From positions 44,442,559 to 44,506,558 of the forward strand of contig NC_088680.1 of assembly GCF_950023065.1 (NCBI RefSeq): a stretch of 64,000 bases of DNA. Direction: 5' to 3'. A program made the translations under genes and the position numbers. Positions within the stretch are counted from its first letter, which is position 1, and each line of letters begins with the position of its first letter. Below, in pieces: positions 49,175 through 61,791 of the stretch. The stretch is from Planococcus citri. Taxonomy: Eukaryota > Arthropoda > Insecta > Hemiptera > Pseudococcidae. The notes beneath the pieces were generated by a model. That model saw nothing but the letters and a program-made list of their open reading frames with translations, was not told the origin of the DNA and made no database searches.

Positions 49175-50575
49175 CAACATCTATAAACTGAAAGAGGTTA
49201 CACCGAAACCAGTTTTGCGTGAAAAAACGGAGCGACACCGTCCCTCTTCCCGCACCATGCGTGTGACGTCACTTGAAAGAAGATCCTGCCTTGGTAAAAT
49301 GACAACAGAATGATATTTTACGGTTTTTCGATTTTTTTTGACAAAAAAAGGGGATTTTGGAAAAAGTTTATTAGAACATAATTTAAAGATGATAAAATTT
49401 ACTATCGATTGGTATAAATTTTATCAGGATTTGTGCAATAATGTCGATTTTACAAATGTTTTTATTTTCGAATTTTTACTGTAAGTATGCGAAGTTAAAT
49501 TGAAATTATTCAAAAGTTTCAGTGAACACACAGATAAGTGTTCTAAGATACCAAAAGTTTAAAATTGTGTGCTCTTTAATATGGGGTTTTGCTTAAAGCG
49601 CTAGCTTTTATCGTTCAAAAGTTAAATTATTAACGAGCAAAGTTGTGAAAACATTAAAATCACTCGAAACTTGCTCACTTTTTTTTGTAACTTTGAATTT
49701 GAATAACTTTTGAACGGTAAAAGCTAGCACTTCGAATAAAAAACCATAATAATTCAAAGTGAGGTTTTTATTGCGCGCAGCACATTTTGACAACTCTTTG
49801 AATTTTGATAACTTTTGAAAGTTTTGAATGATAAAAGCTAACGCTTCAAATAAAAAATCAAATTAAAGAACATAAAATTCTAAACATTTTGGTTATTTTG
49901 AGTAACTTATTCAATTTGAACTATTTGAACTTCGCGTACAGTAAAAATCTGGAAATAAAAATGACCATAAAATCGTTATTGTTGCACAAAATTCACTGAA
50001 ATGTATACCAGTCGATAGTAACTTTTAATGTCTTTAAATTTTGTGATAACATTTCACCCAACCCCTTCATTTTTAAGAAAAGTTGAAAAACGCAATTTCT
50101 GTCATACAAACCTGCTTCCTAAACTCTTCCAGATGACGTCACATCTGCTGGTGGGCGATTTCGTGTTCTCCTCAAGTTTTTACACGGATTTTGGTTTGGG
50201 CAGATTTTCGAGAATCTGCAGGAATTCTGGATTTTGGAAGTTTTTTCAAAATCTATTTTTTTTTATAGTTTTTGTGGTGTGTTCTTTTTACTTACACGGA
50301 TTTTGGTAGATTTACGAGAATCTGAATTTTGCACGTTTTTTGAATTTCCACTCAGCAACTTTCAAAACCTCAAACGCCTTTTTTTGTTAAGTAAAATCTA
50401 AAATCCATTTTCAAAGGCAGTACATTTTAGCAGATTCTCCGATTCTCGTGATTTTAAATTTGCCAAAATCCAGATTCTCAAAATCGAAAATCTACCAATC
50501 CAAAATCCGTGTAAAAAGAACACATCATCTACTACCTATCCTTTTGGTGTAACCTCTTTCAGTTTATAGATGTTG
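49175..50575. mobile_element. 1.4-kb foldback element with perfect 30-bp inverted ends
   Basis: CAACATCTATAAACTGAAAG opens a 30-bp end repeated perfectly inverted at 50546-50575. Subterminal blocks are inverted too (actatcgattggtata near 49402 versus tataccagtcgatagt near 50004). A nested inverted pair, acacggattttgg / ccaaaatccgtgt, lies at 50160-50520. Flanks ggtataggg and ggtagaggg form a 9-bp direct repeat with one mismatch, the size made by Mutator-like elements. It inserts less than 100 bp before the ptc promoter region. Confidence 0.8.
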
Positions 50576-50599
50576 GGTAGAGGGTACTTGTGGTGGCCC

Positions 50600-51158
50600 C
50601 GGAGGAGTTGGTTTATTTAGAATAGAAAGTACTTGCTGCGGGTGGTCTGACGGTTGATGCTGACAGTGAGTAAGCTCGTAAGAACTAAGATGTTTTGTAT
50701 CTTGATTTCTCTTGTGCCGGCATCGGTTCTTGTGTGGTCGCTCTTTTGAATGGCGGTCATGGCTGTTAGTGGAGGGAGAACTGGTTAATGTGAAGGGACC
50801 GCCTGTTGTACGTTTTACAGCGTTTCGATGCTACAGCTCGGCGCTGTTTTTAGTTAGGTATTCGAACGTTGCTCTTGTTCGAGGTTACAGTGTTCGTGGT
50901 TTGGACCGGTGTGTTGTTGGAATCGCGACTGCGAGAATCGAGAGAGACGAGAGATCCGTATCGTGCTTCGTTTACTATCATGCACGTTGCTTCGCGTTGG
51001 CGTTTTTCTTCGCTGCTCGTCGCTTTCGTATTTACGATTTGTTTGTAAACATTACACTGTGAAGTTCGCGATACTATTTGCGCAAAGTGAAGTGCGATAA
51101 TATTATTTTCGGTGTTCTAAATGCGGCAAAATACAATTAAAAGTGATGTGGTGGAGAT
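50600..51158 (+). promoter_or_regulatory. ptc: ptc promoter region and 5' UTR
   Basis: A GC- and CpG-richer stretch directly before the ptc start codon, unlike the AT-rich surroundings. No TATA box is seen. A Ci/Gli-like site lies at 50639-50647, about 510 bp before the ATG. The long open stretch 50712-51062 is in a different frame from ptc and has no protein-family character, so it is treated as 5' leader. Upstream ATGs (50712, 50909, 51121) could dampen translation. Confidence 0.6.
50639..50647 (-). promoter_or_regulatory. Promoter-proximal Ci/Gli-like site (GACCACCCG)
   Basis: CGGGTGGTC on the plus strand; one mismatch at the last base. Its position in the ptc promoter region resembles the promoter-proximal Ci sites described for Drosophila ptc. 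Confidence 0.6.
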
Positions 51159-54100
51159 ATGGTGTTGGATCTTCATCAAACCGACCTCTATGTGAGACCT
51201 AGTTGGCTTGATGCGGCCGTTGCTCTTCGTGAGATCAAAAAGGTTTGTTCAAAATGTTATCAGTTACCTACTACATTGTTAGTCTTGACCCGGATGATGA
51301 TAAGAATGTGGTATTCCGACAATAGGGTAACAATCTTCGGGAACTTGGCGCGAATGTGTTATCTAACTTTCTAACCGAATACATTCCAACGTTGACCAGT
51401 GATCACTTGGACAGCTGTGTTCAGTTCTCAACTTCCTGCAAAAAACGTTTCAGGATGAGATTGTATAATCGACAGTTTCTCACATTTTGATGAAACTCAT
51501 CCAAAGTTTTGATGTAAAACCATCCCCCCTCCCATCCCAATGCGAGAAATGTGCCCATATGTGCTGTAAATTCTAAATTATCTCGTTCTTCGGAGGGGAT
51601 GGTCCGAAAATTTTGAAACTTTTATAGAAAATAGTCGCTAAAATGGCGCGTATGTGCCATTTTTTTTTCAAAAAAAAAAGAATCATATTTCAAGCAAAGT
51701 ACCTAAATTAAAAGCCAGGAAGATGACGATTTTTCATTTTTGAGTTTCAAACGTGGGTAAAAAACAAATCAGAAATAGTCCAGTGGCAAACAGTAAGCAG
51801 TAACCTGCATTTCAGGATATAAGCATGAAATTTTGCTCATTTTCAAGCAGGGGAAAATCTCATAGGAGGGGTCTAGTGAGGGAGAACATTTTGGGCGAGT
51901 TTCGTTGAAATTTATTAGGTTCATCGAGATAATTCGCATCGTAAACACGCCGAAAACAGAGCGAATATTTAGTTCGAACGAACCATGTGATAGTAAACTT
52001 ACGCGAAAGAATGGTTTCTAAACACACTCGTTGATAACCGAACGCTGAACTTGTTTGACTGCCAACGAAATTTTCTATCGTTTGTATTCTCACTTCATGA
52101 AACATTACATAATAACCGGAATAGAATACTCGATGTAAGTTCATTTGTGGTGTTCAATAACATCAGAGTTGGAGTACAAGTACTTGCTATTCGAATGCTT
52201 TCCTTTCGTTGCGCTGTACATAGAATTCTTCTTTAGATACTTCGTTCGTGATATAGATAATCGATTCTCAAAATTGATATTTTCACGCCGTCGAAGCGAC
52301 AACAAAACATCAAGTTATTGGTAGTGTAACGATGTTACCTGTAATGGTATTCTCCATTAATACAAATATCTATATACCTGTTCCACCCATTTGAACAGGT
52401 ATACTTACTACTTATACATATCGCACGGAGTGTTCATCTCGTGTATTTCTATTTTACTTTCATGTAAATCACCTATTCCCGTTTCTCGAACGTGGGTTAT
52501 GGTGTGAATTCGCAAGATAGTAACAGTCGAATGCTCGAAGTAGGCCAATATACGATGTTTTTGATCATGTAGTTGCGTTCATCTTGTAGATACACATGTT
52601 TGAATTCGGAATCTGAAATCATCTGGTCGTAATTTCGTGCAATCATCTATAGTAATGTGGAATTTTTACCTCGTATTGAAGATTTATCGCTTGTCTAGAG
52701 TTGAAAATAACGCCGTCGAGTTGAATAGGTACGCTCAAAGTACTTACTCCACATAATTACAGTCATTTCTTTGGGTTCTTCGGATTGAATATGTTTCGAA
52801 TTGTTTCGTTTAATCATTCGCGCTTGATTTTCCTTTGATAAGCTCCTAGAACAATCTTAACGCCGTGTTCAGTTAATTAACTCGCCGAATCTTGTGTTTC
52901 CTAGCGTTTTAGCTATGCGACGTTGCCAAATAGTGCAATGTTCACTATTTCAGGTTCATCTGGTGATTGAAGATTTTTCATTTCGAGAGGTGAAATTGGA
53001 TTTTTTCCACCTGTTGAATCAGTTGAATGCTTTGCTATTGCGACGATAAATTCTTGTGTTTTAGAAATTCGGTTTTTTGGAGTTATAATACGACCGGTGA
53101 AAAAGTAGGTAAGAGGAGTGCCTTATTGTTTTGCTTATCATCAAAGTAGGTACTTATTGATAAAAGAATGAAGCGATGAGTGATTGCCCGATGCCATGCC
53201 ACCTCGAGTACATGTAAACACTTGTTCATTTCTGGATAGGTGAGGTGCTTACTTCCTCTTAAACATCACAATTTTGATGTTTTGTTTTGGATTCAAGGAA
53301 AAGGTCTTGAAAGATGATTTGGTACTGGGCAGTGCAGACATCGCTAGCGAGGGGGAAGCAAGGGGAAAGAGTCACCCAACAAAAATTTAGTTATTGTCTG
53401 CTCGTCTCAGCCATCCACGTTGACCCTAGTTGACTCAAGTAGGCTCAGTAGGGTAGCTTCAGAAGTGCCCCTCCGGGCGAGTCCGGGGCCCAGTCCAAAT
53501 GATACTTTACTTCTGCATTACACAGTCCGTTAGGGGGGGAGGGGGGAGGGGGCTGTACCTAATGGCTAATACTTACTCGATTTTCCTGAAACAGTCTAAT
53601 TTGGAAATTGAAGGTGCTTAGGAACAAGTTACCGAATTGCCGAATTTCAAATTTCTGACCACATTTTCTGGTGTAACTTTTTATGGCGAACAAGAAAGAT
53701 GCCATTGCTTTCACAGAATAGCTTATCTCAAAAATGGAAAGAGTGAGAGTGAGAAGCAATTTAATGTTTGGAGAAAAGTGATTTTTAAAGCAAGTTTCCA
53801 AAAAAGTTTTGAAAATCGAAATTTGTTGATTTTGAAGAATTCATTTTCAAAACTTCAAGTTGACCAATTCTGAAATTTCAGTCGTCAAATTTTGAAAATT
53901 TATTCGTCCAATTCATCTGTTCAACCTCCTCCTCCTCTCCTCCTCCTCTGTTGAGAACTGATTTCAAATTCGAAGAATAGAAAAGAAGTAATAATAAGTA
54001 CATATGAATGAGCTAATTTTGAACATTCAAAACATTTTTTAAAATGTGAACAATCATCTAAAAACTACATTGAATTGAGTGAAACTTCCTAAGTATGAAA

Positions 54101-57100
54101 CAGGTGCTTACAATTTGGTCGAATTCTTGCATTTTAGAAAATATTTTAGCTCTCTTATGTATTTTCAGTTGGAGTAAAGAAAATCTGTAGGTATATATTG
54201 ATTGGATTGTGCCCATTCTTCACTTCTTCAATTTCTATAGGGGGGAATGATAGGATCTAATTAGGTCTAAACAGATCTAACTGCATGGATCTAAGGAATG
54301 ACTAAAAATCTGATCAGGCATGATCTGGTTTGATTAGATCATGTATTCTACTTTCAATGGTTTTTTTTTTTTTTTTTTTTACATATTACCTAGGTAAATA
54401 TTTATTTTCTTTGAGCACATTCTTAGCATTCGTTTAATGTTTACCTGCTTGCAAATATTTGAAGCAGTGAAGAGTATATTTTTCATTTTCGGTTACCTAC
54501 TTATACCTACGCCAGCAGACGCCAGCTTATTAACATTCGGGCAACGTTTGAGATAATTTTGTAATTGCATAACCATCAAAAGTATGTGAATTGTGAAGAG
54601 TAAGATCGCATGTTGGTGTGAAATTAACGGTGAATCATATATCATAACGTATTGCTCTCCGCAATCAATACGCATCGAGAGTATCTCTATCTACATAGTA
54701 CAATGTAGCCTATTTACAGTTTGTTAATTTGAATACAAGAAAACGCAAAAAGACACGTGAAAAATAACTAGGTTTCTCCGCTTTACATCACAATCGCCCT
54801 AGAGTCTAACCTAACGTCTAACGTAAAACGTATCATTGGTTTACGTAGACGGATGCAGCCTACGTAGAGACGATATGTGGCAACGAAGCTTCTATTTCAA
54901 CGGCATTGGTTCGTAGTAGACCACCCGCGCAGTTACGTATCTGGACGACGGGGTGAGAGGAAAGCGCATGTGTCGCGACCGCCGGTTGGCAACCTATTCT
55001 ATTCTTTTTCACCGTCTCTCTATGTAATGTACCATTACCATGTTCTCTTCTCTATTTCTCCTCTTTCGCCGCACCACACCTTCATCTCACTCTGTTTCAT
55101 TCTTTCCTCATCACTAGATCGGCTATTTCTCTCAGTGTGCGTTCCTCTCTCTCGCATCCTGCTCTCCGCATCCTAATCTAATGTCTTAATCATCTGCCTG
55201 CCGCCTTTTTCCATACCTTGGCTATGCGCTTCGCTCTTCATCTCCGTGCTGTTTATGTTTGGCGCGAGGTTCGCGGGGAGGTGTTGGTGAATGCGATTGA
55301 TGGTACCGCTTCCGTTAGTAAAAAATGCATTTTTTTTCTTCTCTCTATCATCTCGTGCTAACCAGAATTTTCATCAGTTTGAAAAATTTGTCTCGAAATT
55401 ATATGTATAGAAAATATGACGTTTTGCGCGAATCCTATCACAGATGGAATCCTGGAATGTGTGATGTGTGCTAACTCGACTAGAACAGAATTTAGATTTG
55501 TAACCGAAATACAATATTGTGTGTAGAATTGGTGATCGGGTGCGTTCACACCTGCTCACGTAGGTACCTCTTACGTAGGTGCGTTAATTTAAAATAGGGA
55601 AAAATTCAGGCGATAGATGAAAGGTGTTAAAGATGAGATGAATCGTGGAACCCTAAGGAAGAAATAGAACATCTAACGAAAACTATATAAGATGTGTAGA
55701 TCTAGGTATTACATATCCAGTATTTTGATGCACGTTTTGGAAGCGTTTCCTGGAAAGTGGCAGAGATCAAATGATTGTTGGAATTTCCTAAAGATGTAAA
55801 GGCGCCTGTCTTCAGCGATTCGGCATGTTTTTGTAATATTTGATTAGTTGGTTGAAGCCAAGGACGTTAGAACTCAATCTGGACTCTTCATTGAGGGTAA
55901 ACAATGATTGGATCTGGTCAGGTCTGAACAGATCTAATCCGATATGTTGAGATCATAATTATTGCATCCGGGGAGTATCCTTTTGCTCAGGTCTGATCAG
56001 ATGCAATCAGGTCTTCAAGCTCCACTAATGGATCTGATCAGGTCTGCTAATCCAATTAAAATTTTGATTCGACCAGTTCAGGTTAAATTAGATCCATCGA
56101 ATTTCCAGATTTGGTCGGACTTGATTGAATCCAATCATTTTTCCTTGAAAACTAAGAAATCAAGAGGGAAGCCAAAGTAATTGAAACCAGATACCAATAA
56201 ATAATATGTAACACTGTAACAGTTAAAACAGTATCAATATGTCTGGTAATAACTGAAATTTTGAAAACAACAGTCTTCAGTGAAAACTCAGCCAAAAATG
56301 ATTAGATCTGATCAGGATCTGGTCTGGTCAAAGGTTTGATCGGAGTAGATTTTTTTGAAAATCCTCACAAGGAGCGTTAGGAGCTGATCAGATCTAACAC
56401 AGATGACCTGATCGGATTAAACCAGTTCTGAACAAATCTGATTTGACCTGATTGGCCAGGCTAGATCAGGCCCATTAAGGAAGACCTAATTGAATCTCAT
56501 CAGATGTAATCTGAACCGAGTATTTTCTGTATACAAATATTTGACCTGTATGAATAATGGATCAAACATACTGAATACTGATGCATATTTACATTTGCTG
56601 GAGGTTTCTGCAAAAAATTTTCACAAAATGAGTTCAATTAAGGTAAAGTACCAGTTGAGGATCCCGTACCCAGTTATGGATCTTCGTTTTGTGGCGTTCC
56701 AAATTGTGAAAAATGAAAATACGAAGTGATATCTTTTTCTTTGACATCCATACAGCACAAAAACAACAAGTTCAACAAAAAAAAGTTTTTTGGGTGTAGA
56801 TAAAGTAATAATTGCAGATAATTGTGTGAAAAATTTTGGGTAAAAATTTTGATGTGTAATTTCAAAAATTCAAAAAAAATATAAAATGTGCAATTTTTTT
56901 CTGAAAAAGTGATTCAATGGGAAGTGAGCAGTGCCTTCTTTGAAAATTTCAATGTTTCATGAGTGGAGAATGTGAGTGAGCAATTCGATAGGCATTTGTT
57001 CCAACACGATCAAATTTATGAATAATTCGCCAAATTTATGTCAATGCATATCGAACCCAGGCTACATACTTATATGTATAACTTATCGTTTAATGATGTG

Positions 57101-59670
57101 CAATGATAATCATTCGCATTTGATTGGAATTTCGTGAATTCATTTTTGATCTGCAAGTGGGCCTAAAATTTTTGATCCGCAACCGGGCCCGTAAATTTTT
57201 GATCCGCAAGTGGTACTCATTTTTTTCATTGAATTTTTAGCTACTCTTTCAAATTCCAAATGAAATGTAATAGGTAATAATATAAACATTTGGTGGAGCC
57301 AAATGTTAACGTAAGTTTGTTGAGTTGGAAAAATTTTTAAAAAATTGCAATTAAAATGCATCCTCAATTTATAAGGGCTCGCTTGTGGATTGGGAATTTT
57401 TGATCCATGATGGGTACTTTTTGGGTCTTGGATTTTTTCCCTGTAACTTTTTATCTGTGAAACATTGAAATTTTTCTCAGTGATGGGTTGTTATGGAAGC
57501 TGCCTTCTATCGATGTACAGGGTGCCCAGAAATATCGAGTACCCCTAAAAAATTTTCTTTGGTTGGTCACAGTGAATGATAATAATGATAGCTCATGATT
57601 GGTTGTTGGACTGGAGAGATGAAATTCCACCAATCATATGCATCTATTTCACGTTGCCAACCTATATTTTTAATGAAAAACTTTTTTAGGGATACTCGAT
57701 ATTTCTGGGCACCCTGTATGAGCATAATTTTACAATAGGGTGAAAAAACCGCAACCGCCAAATGGGCTACTGGCCCGGTTCCGGGTTTTTCAGAGGGTTG
57801 CGAAACTGCCCCCCCCCCAGACTCCAGTTTCGAACGAAAAAAAAATGTTTTCCTATATTTTGTGGAGGAAGGTTCCCTTTACAAGCACAGATGATAAAAT
57901 TTGAAAAATGTTTAAATTTACGCCCTACAGAGAATTTTTTAAAAAAGGTGATTTAAAACTGGTACTTTACCTTACTAAGTTAGACATGTGTTCAGCTTTG
58001 AGTACCTATATTGCAAATTCGTAAATGTAATCATGATTTTGTTTCATCAGCTTTGAATCTGTATCGGTAAGGGATGATCTGCGTCCATTGAAATCATCGT
58101 GCCCCTATCTCAAAATAGACTTCCCAGTAATTCCAAGTGGAATGCACACAAGACTTAGACTATACCTTACCTACCTTACTGGAAATGGAAATAATCAACA
58201 TACGAGTGCATATAAGTCGTCTGTAAAGCCATAAAACGAATTCCTTGTCTTATTATGAATTTCTGCCGGAAGTCGACCTTCTTGCGGAATGTTCGTTGAA
58301 GACATTTCATCTAAAAGTGTTAATTAGTGTCGGTTTCGATTATCGGCTAGATACCTAAACATATATAGAGGCCGTGTAGAAATAAAACCTGCAGGACATT
58401 TTGAACTTTCGCGGAAACATAAATCTGCGCGTGTAGATTGGTATTTTTCAAACGAAAATGCATCCCACATGGCGACACCTTTCCATTGTGAACGATGTCG
58501 GTTCTGGTTTTGTGGTTTTGTGAGTTGACGAATTTTGAAGTACATGGCATCTTTTGAAAAATCCTTTTCACCGTAATTAAGTTTGAAATGACGGATGCGC
58601 GATGCACTTGAAAACGCGCCATTATTTCGGATTCGGATGCGTGTTTTCTGCTGCACATTTATAATGAAATTAGTTAAAAGGTAGACTATATCGAAGAAAA
58701 GGGGTTGGTTTTCGTGATACCCTTATGGATGCGGTTTCCGATAACCAGTTAAGTGGTTGTCGGTGTAATAAAAGAAATCTTACCGTTATCTCTGCGCTTC
58801 GAGGGAAATAACAGTCTGTCGGAAAAATTGATTTATTAGACCACGTGGACAATTATGTTAAGTCTGGTCTCTTCATTAATTTATTATGGATACTTGTAAA
58901 TGAGAAATGTGATAAATACTTGGCATCAGATTTACCTATCTACCGTATCCAGTAAAGTATGTGCATCTCCCAGACGTTTTTTTTTTTTTTTTTTTGAAGT
59001 TGATCGTACTATTGGTAAGTATTATTGTAGAAGAAATGCGTGTTCATTTCAAAAGGTTTTTATTTCACGTAGGTACCTACTTGACAAAGATATTTTTCAC
59101 TTTTTTTTCTCACTCTCATTCTCAGTACTTTATCACGTTCGTCGTTCGTTAACAAATTAACAGAAATAATACTCGTTTTACACATCGTGTACTTCATTAT
59201 AATGTATCTACTTACTGCGCCAACAACGTTGAGTGTAGAGGTTGGTGTCTTTTTTTTTTCGTGCAGCTTGGTTCTATCAAGAGAGGTGTTTCGTGTACTG
59301 ATTTATGGTCTACGTATTCGATGACATGTTTGAAATTACTCCTACGGTTGAAAGATTCAGTTGTATTTGTAGTATTTAAGTGTAGTAGTTGTAAGAATAC
59401 GGTCCAATACTGGAAGCTCTCGTCGAGTATCATATTATGTGCAACTCATTTGACCAATTTTTCAACTCTTGTTACAGGGTAACGCGGAAGGAGACAGATC
59501 AGCATTATGGTTTCGTAAGCGAGTGCAGAAAAAGTTATTTGACTGGGGCAGCTATGTACATCGAAACGCCGGAATAGTGCTGTTCGTAGCTATACTAGCC
59601 TTAGCTTGCTTATGCGTTGGTCTGAAATCAGCAATCATCCATTCAAAAGTGGATCAATTGTGGATCGAAG
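51159..59670 (+). CDS. ptc: Patched, Hedgehog receptor, N-terminal two exons (partial)
   Basis: Patched binds Hedgehog and represses Smoothened at the plasma membrane, using an RND-type sterol-transport fold (family knowledge). Exon 1 (51159-51242, 28 codons) reads MVLDLHQTDLYVRPSWLDAA and on to REIKK; exon 2 (59478-59670) continues GNAEGDRSALWFRKRVQKKL. The DLYVRPSWLDAAVAL block matches the conserved cytoplasmic N-terminus of Patched. Residues about 59-77 are transmembrane segment 1 (VLFVAILALACLCVGLKSA), followed by IIHSKVDQLWIE at the start of the first extracellular loop. Donors are GTTTGT after exon 1 (phase 0) and GTATGT after exon 2 (phase 1). Intron 1 is 8.2 kb; intron 2 runs past the window edge. 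Sterol-sensing domain and loops lie outside the window. Confidence 0.93.
54240..54345. repeat. Dispersed GATCTGATCAGG-type repeat, copy 1
   Basis: Contains gatctaattaggtctaaacagatctaac and gatctggtttgattagatc, matching copies at 55890, 56290 and 62520. It lies in ptc intron 1. Confidence 0.6.
54919..54927 (+). promoter_or_regulatory. Ci/Gli-like site in ptc intron 1 (GACCACCCG)
   Basis: One mismatch at the last base. It lies in a GC-richer island (54.8-55.3 kb) inside the first intron. Confidence 0.5.
55890..56150. repeat. Dispersed GATCTGATCAGG-type repeat, copy 2
   Basis: Tandem-like phrases gatctggtcaggtctgaacagatctaatcc and ggtctgatcagatgcaatcagg. It opens a spurious frame at 55962-56180. 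Confidence 0.65.
56290..56510. repeat. Dispersed GATCTGATCAGG-type repeat, copy 3
   Basis: gatctgatcaggatctggtctggtc and repeated cctgatcgg/ctgaacaaatctg phrases, closely related to the copy 140 bp upstream. Confidence 0.6.
56641..57972. mobile_element. 1.33-kb inverted-repeat element with TA duplication
   Basis: AGGTAAAGTACCAGTT at the left end is inverted at the right (AACTGGTACTTTACCT), with TA on both flanks (56639-56640, 57973-57974). The interior has three tandem 'tttttgatccgcaagtggg' phrases at 57147-57215 and a nested smaller MITE at 57518-57716. No transposase frame; non-autonomous. Confidence 0.65.
57518..57716. mobile_element. 199-bp MITE nested in a larger element
   Basis: Ends CAGGGTGCCCAGAAATATCG are inverted at both sides over about 30 bp, flanked by TA (57516-57517, 57717-57718), a Tc1/mariner-type insertion. 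No ORF. Confidence 0.85.
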
Positions 59671-60070
59671 GTATGTATTGGTGGATTTACATTAACTTAT
59701 CGCTTACATCGCAAAAGATATGATAGCTAGACTCTAGGAATAGGGGATATTCTATTACCCTAAAAAGGAAAACTATATATACGAGCCCTTTAGCGTTATA
59801 AAAATTTTGAAAACCTATAAGCACATGCAGGTAGATCTATGCATTGAGACGTACCTATACTTACCTATGGTAGGTAAACAAGACGAATAAGACGCATCAA
59901 ACTTTAATTGTCCGATTGTTTACATAATATATAAATGAAGAAGGACAGGTAGTTTAGATAAAAGGTATATAGGAGAGAGAGAGAAAAAAAAAGCAGATGA
60001 AGTTATAATATAACAACGTGAATGCCTGCAAGAAAAGCAGAACCCCGTCAGAAGTCCGCCAATGCTCGAG

Positions 60071-60079
60071 GACCACCCA
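60071..60079 (+). promoter_or_regulatory. Perfect Ci/Gli consensus site in ptc intron 2
   Basis: Exact GACCACCCA 400 bp after exon 2, paired with an inverted one-mismatch copy 15 bp further on. Confidence 0.65.
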
Positions 60080-60093
60080 GAACGCATACGGAC

Positions 60094-60102
60094 TAGGTGG
60101 TC
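60094..60102 (-). promoter_or_regulatory. Ci/Gli-like site in ptc intron 2 (GACCACCTA)
   Basis: TAGGTGGTC on the plus strand, facing the perfect site at 60071. One mismatch at position 8. Confidence 0.5.
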
Positions 60103-61240
60103 CACCATTTTTCAAGTATTCTGACCATCGCCATATCCATCTTCTCCCTCGCTCCTCCATCTCACCGGTGTGTGCCTGTGTTACCTACACTCGGACACCG
60201 GTTATTTGTAAATTACCAACAATACGAATGAACGACCAGAAAGCCTCACAACCCAACAGTTCTATACGCTCCTCTACGATCCTCGATTCGATGGTCGATG
60301 AAGAAAAAAAAAATCTTCTTCAACGGATAAATAAAATATATAAAAAACCATTCACCATTATCTGCTATTAAAAAACGGTAATTTTCTATGTGTTGCGGGT
60401 GCGACCACGTATTATAACGTACCTACCTACGTTTCAATCTTATATATACCTATCTGTGATTTGGTATTATGTATCGGATTGGTAAGAGCATCGGCAATAA
60501 ATCGCGGCGAATATTTTCTCAAAGAGTCTTATCTTTGAAGAATTTTGTGTCTTTGCCCTCTTCGCGTCTCAACACCAACTGTATCATAGTCTTCGTTTGT
60601 ATTTTCAATATTCAAGTGTAGGAATATAAAATAGAAATGTTTACGATTTAAATGTCTTCTTCTCCTATATAAGTATCTCTTGTTGTATATGCTGAACGCA
60701 GATGGTACATTACATACCAATGCCATAGCCATAGACATGGAACCAATTATTTTCACCATTTTTTTATTCTACTATTTTGGTCAACTTGTCGCTCACTCCG
60801 CGGTGTTTATGACCTTTTTATTGCCGTGAAAAATTTTATGTAACTTGATATCCGAATTTGTGATCTCTATGTTGTGTGGACGTAGAGTACGTAGAACTTT
60901 CTTTAGTACCTATCTATATGTTTTCTTGTATTGTGCTTGAAAATCTCTTCTAGTTTGGTTGTCTAATTTAAAAATGGAGGCGATTTCATTATATTTTTAT
61001 CAATTTTTGAAATTTTTGTTAAACAGGAAAAATGTTGAATTATTATGGATAGGCTATGGCTCTGGCTCTTTTACTTTTTGTAAACAGTATCACAATTTCA
61101 AGATGTTTTTTGCTTTTGAATTTTTTTCCCATTCGTTTCAAAATATCTGCTAGTAGACAAATTTTATATTGTTAGTTTACTCAGTGGTGGCCTACTTGCT
61201 GGTGTTTCATTTTTCCGGAAAATGTTGTGTATGTGTGTTC

Positions 61241-61791
61241 ATTCGCAGTTGACAGTCCCAATAGATAGCGCTGCTACGCGCTGCTACGAGCAATGAAACT
61301 AGGATAACATTTTTCATTACATGTATTCTTATGGGAGATTTGCGATTTTCAAAAATTAATTAAAAATCGTGTAATTATTGTAGGAGTGTAATTTTTACAT
61401 CAAATGAATGTTTAATTCTTCTACTTTTTGAGAAAATTTATTACAATTTCTTAAACATTGTTTTTCTTGTGAAAAAATTGCTTTGCACTTCCTATGTTTT
61501 TCAGCATTTCAGGATACAATAAACAATCCAAATACGTTGTAAATGCGGTGCAATTTTTTTGCAAGAAAAACCATGTTTAAGAGATTGTAATAAATTTTCT
61601 CAAAAAGTAGAAGAATTAAACATTCATTTGAAGTAAAAATTACACTTCTACGATAATTACACGATTTTTAATTAATTTTTGAAAATCGCAAATCTCCCAT
61701 AAGAATACATGTAACGAAAAATTATATCCTAGTTTCGTTGTAGTTCTGTTTCGACCGCTAGATGGCGACTACTTTGCTGTCAAGTGCGAAT
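61241..61791. mobile_element. 551-bp foldback MITE
   Basis: Ends ATTCGCAGTTGACAG / CTGTCAAGTGCGAAT pair with one mismatch. Most of the element is palindromic: ttcttatgggagatttgcga near 61330 is mirrored near 61690, and gaatgtttaattcttctact near 61405 is mirrored near 61610. Only the middle (about 61490-61550) is unpaired. It lies in ptc intron 2. Confidence 0.85.

Noticed and set aside
50712..51062. 116-codon plus-strand frame just before ptc
   Set aside because: Different frame from ptc exon 1, no family resemblance, and placed where the ptc 5' UTR is expected.
55962..56180. Frame of 72 codons, and a similar one at 62546-62770
   Set aside because: Both arise from copies of the GATCTGATCAGG repeat.
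60018..60371. 117-codon plus-strand frame in ptc intron 2
   Set aside because: Composition is not protein-like; it overlaps the Ci/Gli pair and lacks splice sites consistent with the next Patched exon.
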